This document shows positions 9,733 through 16,643 of a stretch of 64,000 nt of DNA, in pieces. The notes beneath the pieces are model-generated. The model did no database searches and was not told the DNA's origin. It saw nothing but the letters and a program-made list of their open reading frames with translations. Where the stretch lies: contig JADJYX010000042.1 in assembly GCA_016719535.1 (NCBI GenBank), positions 200,070 through 264,069 on the forward strand, read 5' to 3'. Within the stretch, counting starts at the first letter, position 1; the number at the start of each line of letters is the position of its first letter. A program made the position numbers and the translations under genes. Source of the stretch: Rubrivivax sp. Lineage in GTDB: Bacteria > Pseudomonadota > Gammaproteobacteria > Burkholderiales > Burkholderiaceae_C.

Positions 9733-10383
9733 ATGTTCAAACCGTTCCCCTTCCTGCTGGCGCTGGCCGGCGCCGCTTCGATGGCCCCGCTGGCCCAGGC
9801 CCAGGACGCGGCCGCGGGTCAGCGCAAGGTGGCGATGTGCATCGGTTGCCACGGCATCCCGGGCTACCAGGCCAGCTTCCCCGAGGTCCACAAGGTGCCG
9901 ATGATCTCGGGCCAGAACGCGAAATTTCTCGAGGCGTCGCTGCAGGCGTACAAGAAGGGCGAGCGCAAGCACCCGACGATGAAGGCCATCGCCGCATCGC
10001 TGAGCGACCAGGACATGGCCGACCTGGCCGCCTACTACGAAAAGCACGGGCAGAGCTCGGTGAAGACCGTGGCCGCGGCGCCGGCGCCGTCGGCCGAGGT
10101 GGCCGCGCTGCTGACCAAGGGCAATTGCGCGTCCTGTCACGGGGCCGATTTCAACAAGCCCATCGACGCCAGCTACCCCAAGATCGCCGGCCAGCATGCC
10201 GACTACCTCTTCGTGGCGCTCAAGTCGTACCAGATCGAGAGCAACCCGCGCGTCGGCCGCGGCAACGCCATCATGGCCGGGCAGGTCAAGCAGTTCAAGC
10301 AGTCGGAGTTGAAGGCCATCGCCAAGTACATCGGCTCGCTGCCGGGCGAATTGCGCAGCGTGCCGCAATCCAAATTCCGCTGA
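9733..10383 (+). CDS. dihaem c-type cytochrome (cytochrome c4-like)
   Basis: A 216-residue secreted protein. The first 23 residues form a Sec signal peptide ending AQAQ. Two haem-binding motifs follow, CIGCH (residues 36-40) and CASCH (132-136), each in a class I cytochrome c domain. Downstream Met residues in HPTMKAIA and NAIMAGQ are plausible axial ligands. The two-domain layout fits periplasmic cytochrome c4 or the related c553-type electron carriers that feed terminal oxidases. I chose the ATG at 9733 because the open frame upstream of it encodes no signal peptide. A hairpin terminator follows. Confidence 0.9.
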   Translation: MFKPFPFLLALAGAASMAPLAQAQDAAAGQRKVAMCIGCHGIPGYQASFPEVHKVPMISGQNAKFLEASLQAYKKGERKHPTMKAIAASLSDQDMADLAAYYEKHGQSSVKTVAAAPAPSAEVAALLTKGNCASCHGADFNKPIDASYPKIAGQHADYLFVALKSYQIESNPRVGRGNAIMAGQVKQFKQSELKAIAKYIGSLPGELRSVPQSKFR

Positions 10384-10406
10384 TCCGGCGGCTCACGCCG
10401 GCGCTC

Positions 10407-10432
10407 GAAGCCGCTGCCTCAGCAGCGGCTTC
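10407..10432 (+). terminator. hairpin terminator after the cytochrome gene
   Basis: A perfect 10-bp stem, GAAGCCGCTG pairing with CAGCGGCTTC around a 6-nt loop, lies 23 bp after the cytochrome stop and is followed by a weak T-rich stretch (GTCATTT). Confidence 0.6.
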
Positions 10433-10523
10433 GTCATTTCGGGGCCTGCCATCGCTCAAGCCGGTCGGCCCGCGGCCGATATGCCGGCAGTCCGGCGACG
10501 CCGTCGCCGTCTGCAGTCGCCTC

Positions 10524-11750
10524 ATGCTCAAGAAGATCAGCGTCGACGAAGTCCGCGTGGGCATGCACCTGCATGCCCTGGAAGGGGCGTGGATCGACCA
10601 CCCGTTCTGGAAGTCGCGCTTCGTCATCCACGATGCGGCCGACCTGCGCAAGCTGCTCGACAGCAAGGTGCGCGAGGTCTGGATCGACCCCGGCAAGGGC
10701 CTGGATGTGGTGGCGAGCGCGGCGGCACCGGCGCCGCCCGTGACGCCGCCTGCGGCGCCGCCGCCGGCGCTTGCACCGGCGGCACCGCCTTCACCCACGC
10801 ATTCGGTGGCCGATGAACTGCACCGGGCCGCTGCCATCTGCAACCGCGGCAAGCAGGCGGTGATGTCGATGTTCCGCGAGGCCCGGCTGGGCAAGGCGAT
10901 CGACGCCGAGGGCTGCCTGCCGCTGGTGGAGGAGATCAGCTCTTCGGTGCTGCGCAACCCGGGCGCGCTGGTCAGCCTGGCGCGCCTGAAATCGCAGGAT
11001 GAATATACCTACATGCACTCGGTCGCCGTGTGCGCGCTGATGGTGGCGCTGGCGCGCGAGGCCGGGCTCGACGCCGACGCCTGCCGCGCGGCCGGCCAGG
11101 CCGGCCTGCTGCACGACCTGGGCAAGGCGCTGATGCCGCTGGAGGTGCTGAACAAGCCGGGCAAGCTGACCGACGCCGAGTTCGACCTCATGCGCTCGCA
11201 CCCCGAACGCGGCCACACGCTGCTGGTCGAGGGCCGCGGCGCAGGCGCCGAGGTGCTCGACGTCTGCCTGCACCACCACGAGCGCGTCGACGGCAGCGGC
11301 TACCCGCACCGGCTCGCGGGCGCGGCCCTCTCCACCGTCGCGAAGATGGGCGCCATCTGCGATGTCTACGACGCCATCACCTCCAACCGCCCCTACAAGG
11401 ACGGCTGGGATCCGGCCGATTCGATCGCCCGCATGGCCTCGTGGCAGGGCCACTTCGATCCAGCGCTGTTCAAGCTCTTCGTCAAGAGCCTGGGCATCTA
11501 CCCCGTGGGCTCGCTGGTCAGGCTGCAGTCGGGCCGGCTGGCGGTGGTGGTGGAGCAAAACCCGGGGGCGCTGACGCTGCCGGTGGTGAAGGTCTTCTTC
11601 TCCACCAAGAGCAACATGCCCATCAGCGTGCTGCGGCTGGAACTGGCGCACAGCAACGACCGCATCGCCGGCCGCGAGTCGCCCGCGCAATGGGGCTTCA
11701 AGCACCTCGAGAGCCTGTGGGCCGACACCCACGCGCCACGGCCCGGCTGA
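10524..11750 (+). CDS. HD-GYP domain protein with N-terminal DUF3391 (putative c-di-GMP phosphodiesterase)
   Basis: A 408-residue cytosolic protein. Residues 1-65 match the DUF3391 start (LKKISVDEVRVGMHLH) that typically precedes HD-GYP domains. A Pro/Ala-rich linker (about 66-95) follows. The catalytic half carries LLHDLGKALMP (HD motif), HHHERVDGSGYP (GYP motif) and DVYDAITSNRPYK. HD-GYP enzymes hydrolyse cyclic di-GMP and bind two or three metals; the visible His/Asp residues are intact. The start ATG follows CAGTCGCCTC without a strong ribosome site. It is a single-gene unit ending 16 bp before the convergent DUF1841 gene. Confidence 0.9.
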   Translation: MLKKISVDEVRVGMHLHALEGAWIDHPFWKSRFVIHDAADLRKLLDSKVREVWIDPGKGLDVVASAAAPAPPVTPPAAPPPALAPAAPPSPTHSVADELHRAAAICNRGKQAVMSMFREARLGKAIDAEGCLPLVEEISSSVLRNPGALVSLARLKSQDEYTYMHSVAVCALMVALAREAGLDADACRAAGQAGLLHDLGKALMPLEVLNKPGKLTDAEFDLMRSHPERGHTLLVEGRGAGAEVLDVCLHHHERVDGSGYPHRLAGAALSTVAKMGAICDVYDAITSNRPYKDGWDPADSIARMASWQGHFDPALFKLFVKSLGIYPVGSLVRLQSGRLAVVVEQNPGALTLPVVKVFFSTKSNMPISVLRLELAHSNDRIAGRESPAQWGFKHLESLWADTHAPRPG

Positions 11751-11766
11751 ACGGGCGCGGCCGCGG

Positions 11767-12198
11767 TCAGCGCGTGGCGCGCCGGCGCACCGCTTCCAGA
11801 TAGGCCAGCCCGTCGGGCGGCCGCCCGCTGCGCTGGCTGGCCCAGATCATCTCGCCCAGGCATTCCATCACCTCGTGGTGCGCGGCATGCAGCGAGGCGC
11901 GGCGGGCGGCCAGCAGCTGCACCGCCTGGCGGATGCCCTGCGGCTGGTCGATGCTGCACTGCTCGGCGATCGTCAGGTGCATCGACAGGTGCAGGAAGGG
12001 GTTGCTGCGGCCGTCCTCCACCGCATAGACGGCGGCCAGCGCGGCGGCTTCGTCGGCCAGGTCGGCGTGGTATTCGGGGTGCTCGTCGATCCAGTCGGCG
12101 GCCAGCGCATCCATCGGGGTCAGCGGCGCGCCCGCCTGGCGGCCGCGGTAGGCGGCGCAGAAGAATCGCCGCACGTCGTTCTGGGACGGTTGGAACAT
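11767..12198 (-). CDS. DUF1841 family protein
   Basis: A 143-residue soluble protein with the family signature NPFLHLSMHLTIAEQCSIDQP in the centre and the typical opening MFQPSQNDVRRFFCAAYRG. The function of DUF1841 is not known; the repeated His residues (HLSMHL, LHAAHHEV) could bind metal, which is only inference. It shares a short divergent promoter gap (41 bp) with the nitroreductase gene. Confidence 0.85.
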   Translation of the reverse strand: MFQPSQNDVRRFFCAAYRGRQAGAPLTPMDALAADWIDEHPEYHADLADEAAALAAVYAVEDGRSNPFLHLSMHLTIAEQCSIDQPQGIRQAVQLLAARRASLHAAHHEVMECLGEMIWASQRSGRPPDGLAYLEAVRRRATR

Positions 12199-12239
12199 CC
12201 CACAATTGTCGGCTCTTCCACCCCGACCCCGGCTCCCCG

Positions 12240-12815
12240 ATGAACGTCAGCACCGAACAGCTCTTCACCGCCGCGCGCACCCAGAACGGCTACCTCGACC
12301 GCCCGCTCGCCGACGACACGCTGCGCCAGCTCTACGAGCTGGTGAAGTGGGGCCCCACGGCGGCCAACAGCAGCCCCGCGCGGCTGGCCTTCGTGCGCAG
12401 CGCCGAGGCCAAGGCCACGCTGCTCGGCTGCATGAACGCGGGCAACGTGGCCAAGGTGCAGCAGGCACCCGTGACCGTGATCGTCGGCATGGACCTGGAA
12501 TTCCACCACCGGCTGCCGCAGCTGTTTCCGCATGTCGACGCACGCGCCTGGTTCGAGGGCAAGCCCGCCGTCATCGAGTCCAGCGCCTTGCGCAATTCCA
12601 GCCTGCAGGGCGGCTACCTGATCCTGGCCGCACGCGCGCTCGGCCTCGACTGCGGGCCGATGAGCGGCTTCGACGCCGCCCGCGTCGACGCCGCCTTCTG
12701 GGCCGGCACCGCGGTGAAGACCAACTTCGTCTGCACGCTCGGCCATGGCGACCCGGCCAAGGTGATGCCGCGGTTGCCGCGCCTGGCCTTCGAGGACGCC
12801 TGCCGGCTGCTGTGA
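12240..12815 (+). CDS. malonic semialdehyde reductase RutE-like nitroreductase family protein
   Basis: A 191-residue FMN-dependent nitroreductase-fold protein. Features shared with RutE/HadB-type reductases are RTQNGYLDRPL at the start, VKWGPTAANSSPARLAFV (FMN phosphate contact) and LGLDCGPMSGFD near the C-terminus. RutE reduces malonic semialdehyde to 3-hydroxypropionate in pyrimidine catabolism, but no other rut genes are nearby, so the substrate here is open. The TauE-type permease begins 10 bp after its stop and is probably co-transcribed. Confidence 0.85.
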   Translation: MNVSTEQLFTAARTQNGYLDRPLADDTLRQLYELVKWGPTAANSSPARLAFVRSAEAKATLLGCMNAGNVAKVQQAPVTVIVGMDLEFHHRLPQLFPHVDARAWFEGKPAVIESSALRNSSLQGGYLILAARALGLDCGPMSGFDAARVDAAFWAGTAVKTNFVCTLGHGDPAKVMPRLPRLAFEDACRLL

Positions 12816-12825
12816 CGGCGCACGC

Positions 12826-13569
12826 TTGATCACCGACGCCGCCTTCTACGCCGTCGCCATCCCGGCGGTGCTGCTGATCGGCATCTCCAAGAGCGGCTTC
12901 GGCGGCGGCTTCGGCGCGCTGGCGGTGCCGCTGATGGCGATGACCGTGCCGGTGCCGCAGGCCGCCGCCATCCTGCTGCCGGTGCTGATGGTGGCCGACC
13001 TGCTGGGCCTGCGTGCGCTGGTGCGCGAGCGCGACCGCGCACTGGTGCGCCTGCTGCTGCCGGCCGGGCTGGCCGGCATCGTGATCGGCACGCTGGGCTT
13101 CGGCCTGCTGCCGTCGTCGGCCGTGGCCGGCATCGTCGGCGTCATCACGCTCGCCTTCCTGGCGCTGCGCACGCTGTTCCCGCCCCGCGCCGACGCGCCG
13201 CCGCCGCCGCGCTGGCTGGGGCGCGCGCTGGCGGTGCTGTCGGGCTTCACCAGCTTCGTCGCCCACGCCGGCAGCCCGCCGCTGGCCTTCTTCATGCTGC
13301 CGCTGCGGCTGCCGCCGGTGGTCTTCGCGGCCACGCTGTCGGTCTTCTTCGCCGCCATCAACCTGGCCAAGTGGGTGCCCTACACCTGGCTGGGCCTGAT
13401 CGACGCGCGCAACATGCTGACCTCGGCGCTGCTGCTGCCCGTCGCGCCGCTGGGCGTGTGGCTGGGGCTGCGCTTCGTGCGCCGCGTGCCGCAGCGGGTG
13501 TTCTACCGCCTGTTCAACCTCGGCCTGCTGCTCACCGGCTGCAAGCTGGTCTGGGACAGCCTGAAGTGA
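12826..13569 (+). CDS. TauE/SafE family sulfite exporter-type permease
   Basis: A 247-residue integral membrane protein with about eight hydrophobic segments. The family motif GISKSGFGGGFGALAVPLM is at residues 18-36 and its internal repeat GFTSFVAHAGSPPLAFFML lies around residues 140-160. The start is TTG at 12826, which gives the exact family N-terminus; no ATG is available in frame. Members transport sulfite, sulfoacetate or other organosulfur anions; the substrate cannot be told from sequence. It follows the RutE-like gene by 10 bp. Confidence 0.85.
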   Translation: MITDAAFYAVAIPAVLLIGISKSGFGGGFGALAVPLMAMTVPVPQAAAILLPVLMVADLLGLRALVRERDRALVRLLLPAGLAGIVIGTLGFGLLPSSAVAGIVGVITLAFLALRTLFPPRADAPPPPRWLGRALAVLSGFTSFVAHAGSPPLAFFMLPLRLPPVVFAATLSVFFAAINLAKWVPYTWLGLIDARNMLTSALLLPVAPLGVWLGLRFVRRVPQRVFYRLFNLGLLLTGCKLVWDSLK

Positions 13570-13619
13570 GGGTGCCTCAGCCCGTCCCCGCGGGACGGGG
13601 ACGGCCCTTTGCCAGGCGT

Positions 13620-13643
13620 GCGGGTCCACGCAGGTGGACCCGC
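13620..13643. terminator. bidirectional hairpin between convergent genes
   Basis: A perfect 10-bp stem (GCGGGTCCAC / GTGGACCCGC, loop GCAG) lies in the 84-bp gap between the convergent permease and scpA genes. A second stem, CCGTCCC/GGGACGG, lies at 13582-13598. Neither has a long T tract. Confidence 0.5.
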
Positions 13644-13653
13644 ATGTCCCGGC

Positions 13654-14505
13654 TCAGCTCGGCGCGTAGGCCAGGCGCACGTAGATCGGCGCGAAGGCCT
13701 CGGCCTGCGTGATCTCGACCAGGCTTTCGCGCGAGAGCTCGAGCAGCGCGACGAAGGTCACCACCAGCACCGGCGTGCCGCGGCGGGTGTCGAACAGGTC
13801 CTGGAATTCGAGGAAGCGACGGCCCTGCAGGCGGCGCAGCACGATGCTCATGTGCTCGCGCACCGACAGCTGTTCGCGGCTGATGGTGTGGTGCTGGTTG
13901 AGCCTGGCGCGCTGCAGGATCTCGGTCCAGGCCTGGCGCAGGTCGTCGGGGTCGACGTCGGGCAGGCGCGGCACCCCGCTCTGCTCGATGTGCACCTGCG
14001 CGCGCAGGAAGTCGCGGCCGAGCATCGGCAGCGCATCCAGCCGCGCGGCGGCGAGCTTGATGCGTTCGTATTCGACCAGCCGGCGCACGAGGTCGGCACG
14101 CGGGTCCTCGGGTTCGATGCCGTCGGCGCTCTTCTTCGGCGGCAGCAGCATGCGCGACTTGATCTCGATGAGCATGGCCGCCATCAGCAGGTATTCGCTG
14201 GCCAGTTCGAGGTTGTGGCGGCGGATCTGCTCGACATAGTCCAGGTACTGGCGCGTCACGTCGGCCAGCGGGATGTCGAGGATGTTGAAATTCTGCCGGC
14301 GGATCAGGTACAGCAGCAGGTCCAGCGGGCCTTCGAAGGCCTCGAGAAAGACCTCGAGCGCATCCGGCGGGATATACAGGTCGTGCGGCAGCCGGAACAG
14401 CGGCTCGCCGTACAGGCGGGCGACGGCGACCTGGTCCACCACCTCGGGGGCGACGGTGGTGTCGGCGCTGGCGTCGGGCAGGGCGACGGCGTCGCTCACC
14501 GGCAA
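13654..14505 (-). CDS. scpA: segregation and condensation protein ScpA
   Basis: A 283-residue kleisin. The diagnostic segment EAFEGPLDLLLYLIRRQNFNILDIP is at about residues 52-76, and the middle region LASEYLLMAAMLIEIKSRMLLPP and the C-terminal winged helix are present. ScpA bridges SMC heads with ScpB to compact and segregate the chromosome. The start could be TTG 14505, which abuts the DUF3460 stop, or GTG 14499. No scpB is in the window. Its coupling to DUF3460 is a common betaproteobacterial arrangement. Confidence 0.93.
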   Translation of the reverse strand: MPVSDAVALPDASADTTVAPEVVDQVAVARLYGEPLFRLPHDLYIPPDALEVFLEAFEGPLDLLLYLIRRQNFNILDIPLADVTRQYLDYVEQIRRHNLELASEYLLMAAMLIEIKSRMLLPPKKSADGIEPEDPRADLVRRLVEYERIKLAAARLDALPMLGRDFLRAQVHIEQSGVPRLPDVDPDDLRQAWTEILQRARLNQHHTISREQLSVREHMSIVLRRLQGRRFLEFQDLFDTRRGTPVLVVTFVALLELSRESLVEITQAEAFAPIYVRLAYAPS

Positions 14506-14706
14506 TCAGCGCCGGGTCTGGTAGACGTAGGGCTGCTGCGGCACGCGCGCGCTGCGCCACTCGGACTGCGCCTGGCGGTCGATGGCCCGGTCCCACAGCA
14601 GCGCTCGGCCGGCGCGCTGTTCGGCCTCGAGCGTGGGCTTCTTCGCCTTCAGTTCGTCGAGAAACTGCGTGACGTCGGATCGGTACGGCTTCCAGAAGAG
14701 CGGCAT
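14506..14706 (-). CDS. DUF3460 family protein
   Basis: A 66-residue protein starting MPLFWKPYRSDVTQFLDEL and ending QQPYVYQTRR, with the conserved EAEQRAGRALLWD in between. This small family occurs mainly in Burkholderiales and has no assigned role. It directly precedes scpA (the stop abuts the TTG start). The ATG at 14706 was chosen because the longer open frame upstream has no family match and runs into the next gene's promoter. Confidence 0.85.
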   Translation of the reverse strand: MPLFWKPYRSDVTQFLDELKAKKPTLEAEQRAGRALLWDRAIDRQAQSEWRSARVPQQPYVYQTRR

Positions 14707-14755
14707 GGCGGGCACGGTTGACAATGAACCTTTCCATTTTACCCGGGGGGATGCG

Positions 14756-15259
14756 ATGAGCTTGTGGCACCGTGTGGTGGTGGCGCTGGGCGCCCTGGCG
14801 GCGCTGGCCGGTTGCGACCCGGCGCGCGTGGCCCGGCTCGAGGAGGGCGTGTCGACCGAGTCGCAGGTGCGGCGGGAATTCGGCGAGCCCGCCACCGTGA
14901 CCCTGCTGCCCGACGGCGGCAAGGTGCTCGAATACCCGCGGCAGCCGCAAGGCTGGACGAACTACCGCATCGCCATCGGCCCCGACGGCGTGATGAGCTC
15001 GCTGCGCCAGCTGCTGCACGCCGACAATTTCGCGCGCGTGCAGCCGGGCCTGGCCGAGGCCGAGGTGCGCGAGCTGCTGGGCCGGCCGGCGCGCATCACG
15101 CCCTGGGAGCGCCAGGGCGAGGTCGAATGGGTGTGGCGCTTCCGCCCCGACCCCAACCGGTCGCAGCTCTTCAGCGTCTTTTTCGACCGCGGCGGCCGCG
15201 TGCTGCGCAGCACCGTCACCGACGACCCCGCCGCGCAGGTGCAGGCCGGCTCGCAGTGA
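14756..15259 (+). CDS. small outer-membrane lipoprotein with BamE/SmpA-like repeats
   Basis: A 167-residue protein with a lipoprotein signal peptide whose box LAALAGC puts the lipidated Cys at about residue 19. The mature part has two similar segments, EGVSTESQVRREFGEPATV and PGLAEAEVRELLGRPARIT, like the helix-turn of SmpA/OmlA (BamE) domains in tandem. It could be an envelope assembly factor, but it is not BamE itself by length or context. The ATG at 14756 follows a G-rich ribosome site. It diverges from DUF3460 with 49 bp between. Confidence 0.7.
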   Translation: MSLWHRVVVALGALAALAGCDPARVARLEEGVSTESQVRREFGEPATVTLLPDGGKVLEYPRQPQGWTNYRIAIGPDGVMSSLRQLLHADNFARVQPGLAEAEVRELLGRPARITPWERQGEVEWVWRFRPDPNRSQLFSVFFDRGGRVLRSTVTDDPAAQVQAGSQ

Positions 15260-15369
15260 AGTCACCTGCGGGTTAATCCTCCCCGGGGGTTGCACCGGGG
15301 GGGCGTGCTTTGTCAGAAAGCTGTCAGCCGGAATTCTGACCCTCGGGGCCTGCTGTAAGCCCTTGTCAG

Positions 15370-15666
15370 ATGCTGCTGCTCGTTTCCTCGATCAAGCTGG
15401 TCGCCGAGATCGCCTTGCTGGCGCTGGCGGGCCAAGGGCTGCTCGGCCTGCTGGCCGGTGCCCGGCGCGATTCGAACTTCTTCTACCGCCTGCTGCAGGT
15501 GATGACGAAGCCCTTCGTGCGCGGTGCGCGCTGGCTGACGCCGCGCATCGTGCTCGACCGCCATGTGCCGCTGGTGGCCTTCCTGCTGCTCGGCTTCGTG
15601 TGGGTGTTCAGCACGCTGGCCAAGGTGCGGATCTGTCTGGAAATCGGAGTGCAGGCATGTCGATGA
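15370..15666 (+). CDS. small conserved membrane protein of unknown function
   Basis: A 98-residue protein with two predicted membrane helices: residues about 8-30 (LVAEIALLALAGQGLLGLLAG) and 67-86 (VPLVAFLLLGFVWVFSTLA). A basic amphipathic loop (FFYRLLQVMTKPFVRGARWLTPR) lies between. No function can be assigned. Its last 10 bp overlap the start of the TPR gene, so the two are likely translationally coupled and may act together at the membrane. Confidence 0.7.
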   Translation: MLLLVSSIKLVAEIALLALAGQGLLGLLAGARRDSNFFYRLLQVMTKPFVRGARWLTPRIVLDRHVPLVAFLLLGFVWVFSTLAKVRICLEIGVQACR

Positions 15667-16235
15667 ATCCCCGCGGCTGGGGCTACCCCGTCCTCAAATA
15701 TGCCGTCATGGGCTGGCTGCTGATCGCCCAGGACCGGCGTGCGCTGGAGCTGCTCGACCGCATGCTGTCGCGCTGGCCCGACGATGCCTATGCGCTGGCC
15801 AGCCGTGCGCACCTGCGCGCCCAGCGCGGCGACCGCCCCGGTGCCGTCGCCGACGCCCAGGCGCTGGTGGCCGCGCACCCGGCACGCAGCGCCGCCGACT
15901 GGTTCAACCTCGCCTTCCTGCTCGAGGCCGATGGCCGGCTGCAGGACGCCGAACCCGCCTTCCGCCGCGCCGTCGAGATCGACGACAAGCTCGACCGCGC
16001 CTGGTACGGCCTGGGCCTGGTGCTGATCCGCCTGGGCCGCTACGACGAGGCGGTGAAGGCGCTGGAGCGCAACACCCGGCTGCAGCCCATGAGCCCCTAC
16101 GGCTGGTACCAGCTGGCCCGCGTGCACATGGACCGCCATGCGCCCGACGAGGCGCTCAAGGTCATCCGCCACCTCAAGGGCTTCGAGCCCAAGGTGGCGG
16201 CGCAACTGGAACGCGAGACCGGGCTCGCAGCCTGA
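15657..16235 (+). CDS. tetratricopeptide repeat protein
   Basis: A 192-residue protein. A hydrophobic start (YPVLKYAVMGWLLIAQ) is followed by at least three TPR units; the clearest are WFNLAFLLEADGRLQDAEPA and WYGLGLVLIRLGRYDEAVKAL, with a final YGWYQLARVHMDRHAPDEAL. TPRs mediate protein contacts; the partner is likely the small membrane protein encoded just upstream with overlapping ends. The start ATG 15657 is inside that gene. Confidence 0.8.
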   Translation: MSMNPRGWGYPVLKYAVMGWLLIAQDRRALELLDRMLSRWPDDAYALASRAHLRAQRGDRPGAVADAQALVAAHPARSAADWFNLAFLLEADGRLQDAEPAFRRAVEIDDKLDRAWYGLGLVLIRLGRYDEAVKALERNTRLQPMSPYGWYQLARVHMDRHAPDEALKVIRHLKGFEPKVAAQLERETGLAA

Positions 16236-16384
16236 AGGATCGAGGCCATGCAAGGATGCCGGGCACGCGCATGCGGGCCCGCCACGGTGGGGAAGAGAGC
16301 CATCCGCGAGGTGGCCGTTCGAAAGCCGGAGCCGCCGCGTGCGGTCCCGGCAGACAGGGTGTTTTCAACGGTTGGAGGTGAGAC

Positions 16385-16642
16385 ATGCAGTTGACCGAGA
16401 GGCATCACCAGTACTGGCAGAAGAACCTGCGCATCACGGGTTTTCTGCTGGGCATCTGGTTCGTGGTGACCTTCGTTCTCGGGTTCTTTGCCCGCGATCT
16501 GAATTTCACGTTCTTCGGCTGGCCGTTCAGCTTCTGGGTCGCTGCCCAGGGTGCGCTGATCGTCTACGTCGTGATCATCTGGTTCTATGCCCGGTATATG
16601 AACCGGCTGGACCAGGAATTCGGCGTTGCCGAGGAGGAATGA
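16385..16642 (+). CDS. DUF4212 protein, small subunit of a sodium:solute symporter
   Basis: An 85-residue protein with two membrane helices (residues about 17-35 and 48-68). It has the DUF4212 features YWQKNLRIT at the start, FGWPFSFWVAAQG in the middle and YARYMNRLDQEFG at the end. This family is encoded directly before a VC_2705-type sodium:solute symporter, as here, and is viewed as its small partner, analogous to YjcH beside ActP. A good AGGTGAG ribosome site precedes the ATG. Confidence 0.93.
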   Translation: MQLTERHHQYWQKNLRITGFLLGIWFVVTFVLGFFARDLNFTFFGWPFSFWVAAQGALIVYVVIIWFYARYMNRLDQEFGVAEEE

Positions 16643-16643
16643 C